64,000 nucleotides of DNA from Geothrix fuzhouensis (GCF_024609325.1 NZ_JANHMQ010000001.1:248001-312000); one strand, 5' to 3'; counted from the stretch's first letter, positions 1 to 10,032 are shown. Numbers and translations are program-made. Notes: generated by a model not told the origin, from the sequence alone.

Positions 1-1
1 G

Positions 2-196
2 GGCCTGCTCGCCCAGCTGAAGATCCAGGCCTTTGCGGTGGGGACCACCATCGCCTTTTCCGTGGTCATGACCCTGCTCATCGCCTTCCTGGTGGAGAAG
101 GTCGTCGGTTTCCGCGTGACCGAGGCGGTGGAGAAGACCGGCCTCGACCACGACCTGCACGGGGAACGCGCCTACGGCCTGAACAACCTCAACTAG
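2..196 (+). CDS. amt: Ammonium transporter, C-terminal fragment
   Basis: Only the last 64 residues lie in the window; the gene enters from the left edge. A hydrophobic helix (about residues 8-30 of the fragment, rich in A, V, T, L, I, F) is followed by VEKVVGFRVTEAVEKTGLD and a short cytoplasmic tail with HGERAYGLNN. This matches the last membrane helix and C-terminal tail of Amt/MEP ammonium channels, where the tail contacts the trimer and the PII regulator. A PII gene starts 19 bp after the TAG stop, the usual amt-glnK pairing, which strengthens the call. The protein would move ammonium across the inner membrane. The N-terminal pore residues are outside the window and cannot be checked. Confidence 0.88.
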   Translation, partial: GLLAQLKIQAFAVGTTIAFSVVMTLLIAFLVEKVVGFRVTEAVEKTGLDHDLHGERAYGLNNLN

Positions 197-215
197 GCTG
201 AACCAGGAGGCTCAG

Positions 216-557
216 ATGAAGCTCATCACCGCCATCATCCCTGAAGAGAAGCTCGACGAAGTCCGCGAAGCGCTGATCGAAGCGGAGATCGAGCGAATCA
301 CTGTCACTCGGGTCAGCGGCCACGGTCGCCAGCAGGAGATCATGGTCCAGCGTGGCAAGAAGATCGTGCCCAACCTGATTCCCAAGGTCCAGATCACCAT
401 CGCCTGCAATGACCAGTTCGAGGACATCACCGTGGACACCATCATCCGCACGGCGCGGCACGGCGCGGGCGAGGTGGGCGATGGGAAGATCTTCGTCCAG
501 GATCTGAAGGAGTGCATCCGCATCCGCACCGGCGAGCGGGGCGGCCAGGCCATCTGA
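216..557 (+). CDS. glnK: Nitrogen regulatory protein PII (Amt-linked, GlnK-type)
   Basis: A 113-residue PII-family protein, normal length, with KLDEVREALIEAEI in the first helix, the VTRVSGHGRQ entry to the T-loop, the B-loop and strand RTARHGAGEVGDGKIFV and the IRIRTGE C-terminus. PII trimers bind ATP/ADP and 2-oxoglutarate and plug or release the ammonium channel; the adjacent amt gene supports that role. The start has a good ribosome site (AGGAGG at about 206-211). The odd point is the T-loop, which reads RGKKIVPNLIPK: the residue aligned with the uridylylated Tyr51 of enterobacterial PII is Ile50, and the loop is one residue shorter. Control by GlnD-type uridylylation at that position is therefore not possible. 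Confidence 0.95.
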   Translation: MKLITAIIPEEKLDEVREALIEAEIERITVTRVSGHGRQQEIMVQRGKKIVPNLIPKVQITIACNDQFEDITVDTIIRTARHGAGEVGDGKIFVQDLKECIRIRTGERGGQAI

Positions 558-585
558 ATTTCGCGTTCCGGGCTAGGCTTTCTGC

Positions 586-1998
586 ATGCGAAGCATCGTC
601 TGGTTCCGGGGCAAGGATCTCCGTGTGGCGGACCACCGGCCCCTGGCGGAGGGCGCCGCCACGGGCGACGTGATCCCACTCTTCGTGCTGGATCCCTTCT
701 TCTTCGCACCGGAACGGGCCCGGAACCTGCCCCATCGCCTGCAGTTCCTGCTGGAATCGCTGAGCGCCCTGGAAGCCAACCTCGCCCACCTGGGGTCGCG
801 CCTGCTGGTGGTGCCGGGGCGCAGCGTGGACGTGGTGCCCCGCCTGGCAGCCCAATGGAAGGCCGACCAGGTGCTGGCCCACCGCTGGGTGGAGCCCTTC
901 GCGCGGGAGCGTGACCGCCGGGTGGACGAGGGGCTGGCCCGTGTGGGCGTCGCGTTCCGCCTGTTCGAGGGCGAGACCCTGCTGCCGCCCGGCTCGGTGC
1001 GGAACGGGCAGGGCGACATGTTCCGGGTGTTCACGCCCTTCGCCCGGGCCTGCGGGGTGAAGCTGGATCTGGAACCGGCGCTGGCCGCCCCGCGGTCGCT
1101 CCCGCCAGTTCCGGGAGACGTCTGGGCCGAAACGGTACCAATCCCTTCGCTGGAGGCCCTGGGGCTCACGCCCAATTCTCGCCTCCAGGCCGGCGGAGAG
1201 CGAGCGGCCCGCCAGCGCCTGAAGGCCTTCCTGGAAGGTCCCCTGACGGACTACGGAGTGGACCGGGACCGCATGGATCTGCCCGGCACGTCGCGCCTCA
1301 GCGCAGACCTGAAGTTCGGCACGCTGTCCGTGCGGGCCCTGTGGCAGGCCGTGGCGGCAGCCGGAGCAAGCGACTCCGGGCACCGCTACCTCAACGAGCT
1401 GCTGTGGCGCGAGTTCAGCCACCACCTGCTGTGGGAGTGGCCCGAGCTGCTGGAGCGGCCCTTCCGGCCCGCGTTCGAGGGCTTCCCCTGGCGCGACGAC
1501 GAAGCCGCCTGGGAAGCCTGGACGGAAGGCCGCACGGGCTACCCCGTGGTGGATGCCGCCGCCCGGCAGCTGTGGGCCGAAGGCTTCGTCCACAACCGGG
1601 CCCGCATGGTGGCCGCGAGCTTCCTCGCGAAGCACCTGCTCATCGATTACCGGCGCGGCGAGGCCCACTTTCTGCGTTGGCTCACGGACGGCGATTGGGC
1701 CGCGAACAACGCCGGCTGGCAGTGGTGCGCCGGCTGCGGCTGCGACGCCCAGCCCTGGTTCCGCATCTTCAACCCTGTGACCCAGGGCCGGAAGTTCGAT
1801 CCGAGAGGCGACTACGTGCGGCGCTGGGTGTCCGAGCTGGCCGACTGCCCGACCGCCTTCATCCACGAGCCCTGGAAGGCGCCGCAGGCAGTTCGCACAC
1901 GCCTCGACTACCCCGAGCCCATCGTGGACCACGCCTTCGCACGGGAGCGCTTTTTGGCGGTGGCGAAAGCACATCTGGGTCATGCGAAGATGGGCTGA
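586..1998 (+). CDS. phr: Deoxyribodipyrimidine photolyase (cryptochrome/photolyase family)
   Basis: 470 residues, the usual length for class I CPD photolyases. The N-terminal alpha/beta antenna domain opens with IVWFRGKDLRVADHRPL. The C-terminal FAD domain carries GRTGYPVVDAAARQL, the HNRARM segment and DGDWAANNAGWQW, all hallmark FAD and lesion-binding blocks. The enzyme would use blue light and reduced FAD to split cyclobutane pyrimidine dimers. Start ATG at 586 begins immediately with the antenna fold; the ribosome site is weak. It lies 28 bp after glnK and 16 bp before the next gene, probably by chance of packing. A cryptochrome or (6-4) photolyase role cannot be excluded from motifs alone. 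Confidence 0.93.
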   Translation: MRSIVWFRGKDLRVADHRPLAEGAATGDVIPLFVLDPFFFAPERARNLPHRLQFLLESLSALEANLAHLGSRLLVVPGRSVDVVPRLAAQWKADQVLAHRWVEPFARERDRRVDEGLARVGVAFRLFEGETLLPPGSVRNGQGDMFRVFTPFARACGVKLDLEPALAAPRSLPPVPGDVWAETVPIPSLEALGLTPNSRLQAGGERAARQRLKAFLEGPLTDYGVDRDRMDLPGTSRLSADLKFGTLSVRALWQAVAAAGASDSGHRYLNELLWREFSHHLLWEWPELLERPFRPAFEGFPWRDDEAAWEAWTEGRTGYPVVDAAARQLWAEGFVHNRARMVAASFLAKHLLIDYRRGEAHFLRWLTDGDWAANNAGWQWCAGCGCDAQPWFRIFNPVTQGRKFDPRGDYVRRWVSELADCPTAFIHEPWKAPQAVRTRLDYPEPIVDHAFARERFLAVAKAHLGHAKMG

Positions 1999-2014
1999 TC
2001 AGCCCGGAGACAGC

Positions 2015-3886
2015 ATGCGCAAGCATTTCCATCTCAAAACCCTGGGCGGTGTGTGTTTCCTGATATTCGGTTCGTCACTGATGGCCCAGGCACCACCGGC
2101 TCAGATCACCCAGATTCCATCTTCGATCCGAGTCGAAGGGCGCGTTCTGGATTTGAAGGGCGATCCGGTGCCCGCCGCCGTGGTGGCCCTGGTCCCCGCC
2201 AATCCAGCCGATGCCAGGATCAGTGGCGTGGATGCCGCTGGCCACTTCTCGCTGGACGGCGCGCCCGGGAAGAAATGGGGGCTGACGGTCACGGCCGCGG
2301 GCTTCCTTCCTCATTTCAGCAATCTGGATCTAGACGAAGCGAAGATCATCCCGCCCCTGGAGGTGAGGATGGCGCCTGGGGGCTACCGGGTTTCAGGTAC
2401 CGTCACTCCAGCAAGAGGCCACACCTTAGAAGGGTTACGTCTCGCTTTCTCTCGATGGAGCCAAGAGGAAGGCGACCTCTTCTTTGCGGAGGTGAAGCAT
2501 CAACGCTTCGATCTGACCCTGGCCCCCGGGTCTTACACCATTGATGCCGCCACCAAGGATCAATCCTTCATCGGTGGCCGTTTCGAGCTGAAGGGTGAGA
2601 AGACGGATGTCGGGATCACATTGAAAGCCGAACCCATCCCGGCTGGGGCTGAGGTCCTGGCGTGGATCAAGGGGAACGCCATTCCTCTTCGTACCGTCTT
2701 GGCAGGGCAAGGTTTCCAGGATCTGCAACCGCTGGAGGCCATCGTGGGTGATGCGCGGGTGCTGGGATTGGGGGAAGCCACGCACGGAACGAAGGAGTTC
2801 TTCCAACTCAAGCACCGGATGCTGGAGTTCCTGGTGGAAAAGAAGGGATTCACCATCTTCGCCATGGAAGCCGCCATGCCAGAAACATCGCTTCTGGATA
2901 ACTACGTTCTTACCGGGAAGGGCGACCCTGCCGAGGCGCTCGCGATGACCCATCCGGTGTGGAACGTCGAAGAAATGCTTGCCCTGATCCGGTGGATGCG
3001 GACCTACAACGCGAACCCGTCCCATTCGAGGAAGCTGCGGTTCTACGGTTTCGACATGCAGGAACGGAAACAAACCTACGCCCGCGTCAAGTCGTGGCTG
3101 GACCAGGAGGATCCTGGCGAGGCCGCCCATCTGGCGAGCCTGAATGACCGGATGAGCGCACTCCTTGGAGCGCCGCAGGGCAGCTCCGGGCCCGAGAGCC
3201 TCAAGGCGTGGCAAGGGGTGGCCCATGAAGTCGAAGCCATCGCACTGCGCCTGGAGAAGCGGATGGCAGCCTCGAGTCCCGTAGTTCCTGTCGAGATGGA
3301 CAAACGCCAGATCCAGAACCTCCGCCTGCTGGCACAGTTCGCTGCATTCAGGGGAGATGCCAATCGAGGCCTCCGGGATCAGTTCATGGCGACGAATGTG
3401 GCCTGGAGGCTGTCCCAAGATCCCGACGCGAAGATGGTCCTGTGGGCACACAACGGTCACATCGCCTATCGTTCAGGGGCGAAGTATGGGGCCGATTCCA
3501 TGGGCTGGTACCTGCGGCGCTTCATGGGACAGGCCTACCGGAACTTCGGCTTCGCCTTCCGGGATGGCGCCTTTCGGGCATGGGATCTGGGGCCAGAACG
3601 GAATGGGGGGATGACCTTCACCGTGACGCCACAGGCCAAGGGCACACTGGACGCGGCGCTGGGCGCCACGAATCTCCCCATCCTGGCGTTGGACTTGAGA
3701 CGGTTGCCGGAACAGGGGCCGGTCCGGACCTGGTTCGAGTCACCCCAAGGCACTTGGGACGTCGGGGATGGGTTCAGCCCAGCTTTTGCCGATCGCTTCC
3801 TCCAGAAGGAGCCCATCACGGACTACTACGACGCCCTGCTATTTGTAAGTAGGACCACGGCTGCCACGGCCTGCCAAAAGCCCTAA
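2015..3886 (+). CDS. Secreted erythromycin-esterase-family protein with N-terminal carboxypeptidase-regulatory-like domain
   Basis: 623 residues from ATG 2015, chosen over an in-frame ATG 33 bases upstream because GGAGA lies just before it and the protein then opens with a signal peptide (MRKHFHLKTLGG then a hydrophobic run to about residue 27). Residues about 35-115 form a carboxypeptidase-regulatory-like beta-sandwich (RVEGRVLDLKGDPVPAAVV). The rest is an erythromycin esterase (Ere) domain: GEATHG with Glu254 and His257, the two residues central in Ere enzymes, FAMEAAMPE, and WAHNGHI. Family members linearise macrolides by ester hydrolysis, but many chromosomal relatives have unknown substrates, and the sandwich domain plus secretion suggests an envelope or extracellular substrate. 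Antibiotic resistance should not be assumed. Confidence 0.85.
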   Translation: MRKHFHLKTLGGVCFLIFGSSLMAQAPPAQITQIPSSIRVEGRVLDLKGDPVPAAVVALVPANPADARISGVDAAGHFSLDGAPGKKWGLTVTAAGFLPHFSNLDLDEAKIIPPLEVRMAPGGYRVSGTVTPARGHTLEGLRLAFSRWSQEEGDLFFAEVKHQRFDLTLAPGSYTIDAATKDQSFIGGRFELKGEKTDVGITLKAEPIPAGAEVLAWIKGNAIPLRTVLAGQGFQDLQPLEAIVGDARVLGLGEATHGTKEFFQLKHRMLEFLVEKKGFTIFAMEAAMPETSLLDNYVLTGKGDPAEALAMTHPVWNVEEMLALIRWMRTYNANPSHSRKLRFYGFDMQERKQTYARVKSWLDQEDPGEAAHLASLNDRMSALLGAPQGSSGPESLKAWQGVAHEVEAIALRLEKRMAASSPVVPVEMDKRQIQNLRLLAQFAAFRGDANRGLRDQFMATNVAWRLSQDPDAKMVLWAHNGHIAYRSGAKYGADSMGWYLRRFMGQAYRNFGFAFRDGAFRAWDLGPERNGGMTFTVTPQAKGTLDAALGATNLPILALDLRRLPEQGPVRTWFESPQGTWDVGDGFSPAFADRFLQKEPITDYYDALLFVSRTTAATACQKP

Positions 3887-3961
3887 GGCGGAGGCGCCCT
3901 GATAGAGTGGAGGAAGCGGTTCGCCGCTATCCCTTCTGCTTTATTGACTTATGGGTATTGC

Positions 3962-4243
3962 ATGCACACCATCCGATTCGACGGCAAGAAAGCTGGCACC
4001 GCGGACTGCGAGCAGGAGACGGCGCTGCTCGCGGCCAGCACCCGCGCAGGCGTTCCGCTGCCCCACCGCTGTGGCGGTCACGCGCGCTGCGGCACCTGCC
4101 TCGTCACCGTGGTGGAAGGTGCCGAGCATCTGAGTGAGAAAGGCATCACTGAGACCCGGGTATTGGATGTACTCAAGGCCAAACCCGACCAGCGTCTGGC
4201 CTGCCAGGCTTGGGCGAAGGGCGATGTGAGCGTGACGTACTAG
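3962..4243 (+). CDS. [2Fe-2S] ferredoxin, adrenodoxin/ISC type
   Basis: 93 residues. Cluster ligands C37, C43, C46 and C81 show the C-x5-C-x2-C-x34-C spacing of adrenodoxin/ISC ferredoxins rather than the C-x4-C-x2-C-x29-C of plant-type ones. The fold starts HTIRFDGKKAGTADC and ends LACQAWAKGDVSVTY, as expected. Start ATG 3962 is preferred over an in-frame ATG 18 bases upstream because it begins directly with the first beta strand, though neither has a strong ribosome site. It is an electron carrier, possibly for cluster assembly or an oxygenase; no isc genes or P450 are adjacent, so the partner is unknown. Confidence 0.88.
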   Translation: MHTIRFDGKKAGTADCEQETALLAASTRAGVPLPHRCGGHARCGTCLVTVVEGAEHLSEKGITETRVLDVLKAKPDQRLACQAWAKGDVSVTY

Positions 4244-4250
4244 CCTCGGG

Positions 4251-4850
4251 CTAGGCGACGGGCCGGCGTCCCTCCATGGCCCGATCCAGGGTGAGTTCGT
4301 CAGCATATTCGAGGTCGCTGCCGATCGGCAGGCCCAGGCCGATCCGGGTGGTGCGGACGCCGATGGGTTCGAGGATGCGGGCCAGCCAGCTGGCGGTGGC
4401 TTCGCCGTCGACCGTGGGATTGGTGGCCAGGATGACCTCCTGGATGGCGCCGTCCTCCAGGCGTTTCAGCAATTCGCGGATGCGTAGCTGGTCAGGTCCC
4501 ACGCCGCGCAGGGGCGAAATAAGGCCGCCCAGCACGTGGTAACGGCCCCGGAAGTGGCCGCTGCGCTCGAAGCTGAGCACGTTGGAAGCCTCCGCCACGA
4601 TGACGAGGCTGGCGGGGTCGCGCCGCGGATCCAGGCAGATGGGGCAGGTCGGCTGGTCTGTGAAGGCCCCGCAGACCTGGCAGAAGCCCACCTTCTCGGC
4701 GGCCTGCTGGAGCTGGTGGGCCAAGTGGGCCATGGCTTCCGGGCCTTCCTTGAGCAGATGCAGAGCCATGCGCTGGGCGGACTTGGCGCCCACACCAGGC
4801 AGCTTCTGGAGGCTTTCCACGACGGCTTCGAGGGGCGCGGGCAGCCTCAC
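4251..4850 (-). CDS. recR: Recombination protein RecR
   Basis: 199 residues, normal length. N-terminal helix-hairpin-helix (LQKLPGVGAKSAQRMALHLL), a four-Cys zinc finger (C57, C60, C69, C72), then a Toprim domain with VIVAEASNVL and FRGRYHVLGGLISPLRGVGP and the C-terminal Walker-B-like stretch. RecR forms a ring that clamps DNA and, with RecO and RecF, loads RecA on gapped DNA. It lies 59 bp downstream of ybaB on the same strand, a very common pairing; the usual upstream dnaX is absent here. It ends 8 bp from the convergent ferredoxin gene. Confidence 0.96.
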   Translation of the reverse strand: MRLPAPLEAVVESLQKLPGVGAKSAQRMALHLLKEGPEAMAHLAHQLQQAAEKVGFCQVCGAFTDQPTCPICLDPRRDPASLVIVAEASNVLSFERSGHFRGRYHVLGGLISPLRGVGPDQLRIRELLKRLEDGAIQEVILATNPTVDGEATASWLARILEPIGVRTTRIGLGLPIGSDLEYADELTLDRAMEGRRPVA

Positions 4851-4909
4851 GGCAGGCCTCCAGCTCCAGCGTTACGGCCGATCGCCGACAGCTGACACCT
4901 GGCTGTCAT

Positions 4910-5212
4910 CTACAACCCGAGGCCAGGCAGGTTGAGGCCGGCGCCCATGCCGCCCATCTGCTTCTTCATGGTCTCGTCGACCTTGGTGGTGGCATCGCGG
5001 AAGGCTGCCATCAGCAGATCTTCGAGCATGGAGGGATCCTCGGGGTCCATGGCGTCCTTGCCGATGGAGATGGCCATCAGTTCTTTGGAACCGTTGAGGG
5101 TGACCTTCACAAGCTCGCCGCCGGCGGTGCCTTCGACCCGCAGGTTGGCCTGTGTTTCCGCCAGCTTCGCCTGCATCTGCTGGGCCTGTTTCATGAGGAA
5201 GCGCATGTCCAT
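4910..5212 (-). CDS. ybaB: YbaB/EbfC family nucleoid-associated protein
   Basis: 100 residues with the family pattern: N-terminal helix DMRFLMKQAQQMQAKLAETQ, a central beta segment VEGTAGGELVKVTLNGSKEL, then IGKDAMDPEDPSMLEDLLMAAFRDA and a Gly/Met-rich tail (KKQMGGMGAGLNLPGLGL). Members are small DNA-binding dimers associated with the nucleoid. It is followed by recR and preceded, with a single base between, by the DUF2062 gene, so ybaB-recR are probably co-transcribed with thiL-DUF2062. Confidence 0.95.
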   Translation of the reverse strand: MDMRFLMKQAQQMQAKLAETQANLRVEGTAGGELVKVTLNGSKELMAISIGKDAMDPEDPSMLEDLLMAAFRDATTKVDETMKKQMGGMGAGLNLPGLGL

Positions 5213-5213
5213 G

Positions 5214-5726
5214 TCAGTCTCCGGAAGGGGGTTGAATCTTCGGGCTGCGCATCCGGTGCGCCAGCCGCAACATCAGAAAATATCCCACAGGAAGGGCCAG
5301 GGCACTCATCACGAAACCGCCCAGCAAATAGGGCGCGAGGATCGGCTTGAGCATGGCGGCGGCGGCCTCGAAGCCTTCGCGGGTGCTGACGCTCTGCCAG
5401 CCGATGCTCTTCCAGACCACGCCGCTCAGGTCGAGGTGCAAGCCCCGGCCCAGCAGGATGTTGCCGAACAGGGCGGAGCCAGTGGCCATGGGCACCATGG
5501 TCCAAGGGTTGTTGGTGAAGGCACCCAGGAAAGCGAGCGGCCGATGCAGCTTCTTCGCCAGTGCGCAGATCATGACCACCAGGCCGGTATGGGTTCCCAG
5601 GAGAGGATTCCATGCGATGGCGAACCCCATGGCGAAACTCCAGGCCAAGTGGTGGGGTTCCAGGTCCGGATCAGCCAGGAACCGCTTGGTACGAGCCCAG
5701 ATGTGCGTCTTGTCGTGATGCTTCAT
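5214..5726 (-). CDS. DUF2062 membrane protein
   Basis: 170 residues. The DUF2062 pattern is clear: a short soluble N-terminus (KRFLADPDLEPHHLAWSFAMGFAIAWNPLLGTHT), a helix pair with ALAKKLHRPLAFLGAFTNNPWTMVPM (the N-x-x-T/W-x-x-P motif), then a second hydrophobic pair near residues 122-152. It is an inner-membrane protein with no assigned biochemical function. Its ATG overlaps the thiL stop by 4 bp and its own stop is one base from ybaB, so it is part of a four-gene minus-strand unit thiL-DUF2062-ybaB-recR. Confidence 0.85.
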   Translation of the reverse strand: MKHHDKTHIWARTKRFLADPDLEPHHLAWSFAMGFAIAWNPLLGTHTGLVVMICALAKKLHRPLAFLGAFTNNPWTMVPMATGSALFGNILLGRGLHLDLSGVVWKSIGWQSVSTREGFEAAAAMLKPILAPYLLGGFVMSALALPVGYFLMLRLAHRMRSPKIQPPSGD

Positions 5727-6640
5727 GAAGGTCCGAAGTGGTCGAAGCTGAGGTCGGGGAGGGGCCGGAGCAAACCTCCATCATAGGCCAGCAGTGGTGA
5801 TTCCCCGCGCGGCAGGGCGACACCCACAGGGATGAGGGGCAGGCCGAGGCGGGTCTCGAGTTCCGCCTGGGGCAGGGAACTGCCGAAACAGCGGGCGTAG
5901 TCCTCGCCGCCGCGCAGCATGTCCTCGTCCAGGTCTGGAGCCACGGTGATGCTGAGGCCGGAGGCTTCCGCCAGATTGCGCAGATCTCGGCTGAGACCGT
6001 CGGAAAGGTCCAGGCAAGCGTGGACCTCAGGCATCTCCGCCAGCCGCGGGCCCAGGCCCAGTCTTGGTCGGGGGGAAAGATGGGCCTCCAGATCCGCGTC
6101 GGGCTGCGAGGGGTTCCAGCGCTGGCCTGCCTGGAGCTTTCGCAAGCCCCGCAGACTGGCGCCGGGGCGCTGGTCCACGAAGAGCCGGTCGCCGGACCGT
6201 AGGCCGTCCCGCCGCAGCCAACGGGAGGCGAAGCCGAAGGCGGTGAGACCCAGGCCCAGGCCCGTGGGCCGTCCTACAGTGTCCCCGCCCAGCACTTGGA
6301 CCTCGGTTTCGCGGGATACCGCGGCCAGGCCCTCCAGGAAGCTGTCCAGCCAGAGGCCATCGATGTGCGGCCCTAAAGCCAGCGTGAGGGTGTAGCCGAA
6401 GGGCCGGGCTCCGGAGGCGTCCAGATCCGACAGATTGATCATCAGCAGCTTGCGGGCGAGGAGGTCCGGTGGGTGCCAGTCGAGCTGGAAGTGCTGACCG
6501 GATTCCATGAGGTCCGTGGTCACCAGTAGGGTCTGTCCAGCCGGCGCCATGGGCAGGGCGCCGCAGTCGTCGGTCAGGCTGCTGCCGCCGGGGAGCAGAT
6601 CCCGGATCCGGGCAAGAATTCCCGTCTCCTGCAGGCTCAT
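5723..6640 (-). CDS. thiL: Thiamine-monophosphate kinase
   Basis: 305 residues from ATG 6640, which places MSLQETGILARIRDLLPG at the N-terminus as in ThiL; longer upstream readings add no family sequence. Motifs: LTDDCGALP (phosphate/metal site), LLVTTDLMESGQHF, RKLLMINLSDLDASGARP, GGDTVGRPTGLGLGLTAFG, and DLSDGLSRDLRNLAEASG. ThiL phosphorylates thiamine monophosphate to the active diphosphate. It leads a minus-strand unit and overlaps the next gene by 4 bp (ATGA). No TPP riboswitch is seen in the 115 bp upstream. Confidence 0.94.
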   Translation of the reverse strand: MSLQETGILARIRDLLPGGSSLTDDCGALPMAPAGQTLLVTTDLMESGQHFQLDWHPPDLLARKLLMINLSDLDASGARPFGYTLTLALGPHIDGLWLDSFLEGLAAVSRETEVQVLGGDTVGRPTGLGLGLTAFGFASRWLRRDGLRSGDRLFVDQRPGASLRGLRKLQAGQRWNPSQPDADLEAHLSPRPRLGLGPRLAEMPEVHACLDLSDGLSRDLRNLAEASGLSITVAPDLDEDMLRGGEDYARCFGSSLPQAELETRLGLPLIPVGVALPRGESPLLAYDGGLLRPLPDLSFDHFGPS

Positions 6641-6775
6641 GGGTGGACCTCCGTCACAAGTCCAGTCTCCCACGCCCCTAAAGGCGAGGCGAAGCTTGGT
6701 TCGAGGCCGTGGCGATGCTAGCTTGATTGAGTTCGCCCATCGCCAGGGCCCCAATTGAATTTCGAGGAGACGACC

Positions 6776-7030
6776 ATGGCCATCACCAAAGTCTGGATCG
6801 ACGAAGGCTGCATCGTGTGCAATGCCTGCGAGGCCGAGTGCCCCGACGTGTTCCACGTCACCGACACCAGCTGCAACATCAATGGCTCCGTGCGCGAGGA
6901 CGGCGTCGATTCCGAGAACCGGGATGAGCAGAGCCCCCTCTCCGGCAGCTTTGGTACCGACTTGGAAGCCAGCATCGAGGCCGCCGCGGCTGGTTGCCCC
7001 GTGGAAGTCATCAAGTTCGAGAAGGCCTAG
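6776..7030 (+). CDS. Single-cluster [4Fe-4S] ferredoxin
   Basis: 84 residues from ATG 6776, which sits 5 bp after GAGGAGA. Cys residues C12, C15, C18 and C22 (CIVCNACEAECP) plus C74 in GCPVEVI match monocluster ferredoxins; an extra C33 is present. About 40 residues of acidic, Ser/Asn-rich linker separate the two Cys groups. The protein is a small soluble electron carrier. Two hairpins follow the stop immediately, so it is probably a single-gene transcript. Its redox partner is not indicated by the neighbours. Confidence 0.9.
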   Translation: MAITKVWIDEGCIVCNACEAECPDVFHVTDTSCNINGSVREDGVDSENRDEQSPLSGSFGTDLEASIEAAAAGCPVEVIKFEKA

Positions 7031-7032
7031 GG

Positions 7033-7055
7033 CTGAAACGGCGCCGCCGTTTCAG
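7033..7055 (+). terminator. Hairpin after ferredoxin gene
   Basis: CTGAAACGG pairs with CCGTTTCAG across a 5-base loop, starting 2 bases after the ferredoxin stop. There is no T-tract, so it may stabilise the mRNA 3' end or act together with the stronger hairpin just downstream. Confidence 0.5.
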
Positions 7056-7058
7056 GTA

Positions 7059-7086
7059 AGAACGGGCGCCGGTTGGCGCCCGTTCT
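7059..7086 (+). terminator. Strong GC hairpin, probable terminator without T-tract
   Basis: A perfect 12-bp stem (AGAACGGGCGCC with GGCGCCCGTTCT) around a GGTT loop, 28 bp after the ferredoxin stop. Only a short mixed sequence follows, not a U-run. Its position between two same-strand genes with separate ribosome sites suggests termination. Confidence 0.6.
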
Positions 7087-7136
7087 GTACTTGATGCGGG
7101 AACTGCGTCACCATGGAGCTTCACCCGGAGGTTCCC

Positions 7137-7586
7137 ATGCTCACCCGTCTGCAGGCCGATCTGAAAACCGCCATGCTGGCCAGGGACGCAGCCCGGACCC
7201 AGGTGCTCCGCATGGCCCTGGCCGCCTACAAGAACGAAGCGGTGGCCAAAGGGCTCAGCCCCCAGGGCATCTTGGCTGAGGCGGATGCCCTGGCTGTCCT
7301 CAAGCGCCTGGTGAAGTCCCGGGAGGACAGCATCGCCCAGTTCGAGAAGGTGGGCCAGGCGGACCGGGCGGCTCAGGAGCGGGCGGAGATTGAGCTGTTG
7401 AAGCCCTACCTGCCGGCCATGATCGAGGGTCCGGCCCTGGAGGCAGCCGTGAAGGCGGCCATTGCCGAGACCGGGGCCACGACGAAGAAGGACATGGGCC
7501 TGGTCATGAAGGCTCTACAGGCCACCCATGGCGGCGCCTTCGACGGGAAGGCCGCCAGTACACTGGTGCAGAGTCTGCTGGGGTGA
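7137..7586 (+). CDS. yqeY: GatB/YqeY domain protein
   Basis: 149 residues from ATG 7137; GGAGG at 7127-7131 and the N-terminus MLTRLQADLKTAMLARDAA decide this start over an ATG 24 bases upstream. Family marks: TQVLRMALAAYKNEAVAKG, VLKRLVKSREDSIAQFEKVGQADRA split by short gaps, and the C-terminal TKKDMGLVMKALQATHGGAFDGK tRNA-binding-like helical domain. It resembles the tail of the GatB amidotransferase subunit; the precise job is unknown, although it often sits near translation genes, and here proS follows 131 bp downstream. Confidence 0.9.
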   Translation: MLTRLQADLKTAMLARDAARTQVLRMALAAYKNEAVAKGLSPQGILAEADALAVLKRLVKSREDSIAQFEKVGQADRAAQERAEIELLKPYLPAMIEGPALEAAVKAAIAETGATTKKDMGLVMKALQATHGGAFDGKAASTLVQSLLG

Positions 7587-7717
7587 TGCGGCGTAGCTGC
7601 GGACGTGCTGGCCAGGCTTCGCCTGGACAGCGCGTGGGGGTCGAAGGGGGGACTTCGCGAGCGAAGCGAGCAGGCGGTCCCACCTTCCTGGGATAAACTC
7701 GAAGTTTCGAGGCCCCC

Positions 7718-9558
<1,841 letters not shown>

Positions 9559-9559
<1 letters not shown>

Positions 9560-10032
9560 TGGCCGAGGGCCGGGTCCACCTCACGACGTTCATCGAGGGG
9601 GTGCTCGTCCACGGCCAGCAGACGCCCTTCGTGCTGCTTGTGCCATCGCCCCATAGCCCGCATCGGGGCCTGCTCATGCCCGCTCAGATCCCCTGGTCGC
9701 CCGGTTTCCTGCCCACCGCGTTGCTGAACGCGCAGATCGAGGCCGGGTGGGGCATGCCCTACCGCTTCGTGGACAAGTCAACCCTCCCAGTGGTCTTCGA
9801 CGAACGCACGAGCCGCCTGCCCACGCCCTGGCTGCTCAGGCTGGAGGGGCTGGAAGGCCAGCAGCGCCTCTACCTCAGCCACCTCCTGCGGACCAAGGCA
9901 CCTGAGGACCTACTGCCCCCGCCACCTACCGGCGGCCAGTGGTTGAACGACAAGGGCCTACAGAACGCGGACCTGTTGCCGGGTGTGCGAAGGCTCTGCC
10001 AGGCGGCCTTGCAGGCGGTGATGGAAGGGTGA
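9559..10032 (+). CDS. Hypothetical protein coupled to proS
   Basis: 157 residues, function not recognised. It starts on the ATG inside the proS stop (TAATG) and is followed 25 bp later by a strong hairpin, so it is very likely co-transcribed and coupled. The protein is Pro-rich (LLVPSPHSPHRGLLMPAQIP, and a run LLPPPPTGG near residues 115-122), with no signal peptide, membrane helix or Cys cluster. It contains RLPTPWLLRLEGLEGQQRL, which looks like a small folded beta-rich core. It could be lineage-specific. Confidence 0.7.

Noticed and set aside
442-1983. A long open frame antisense to the photolyase gene.
   Set aside because: No family sequence, no ribosome site, and it covers a well-supported gene on the other strand.
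2015-3886. A macrolide resistance gene.
   Set aside because: The fold matches erythromycin esterases, but secretion and the extra domain make a resistance role unsupported.
7587-7717. A possible T-box-like leader before proS (GGCGGTCCCACC).
   Set aside because: The T-box consensus sequence and specifier loop are absent; only short hairpins such as CCAGGC-TTC-GCCTGG (7612-7626) are seen.
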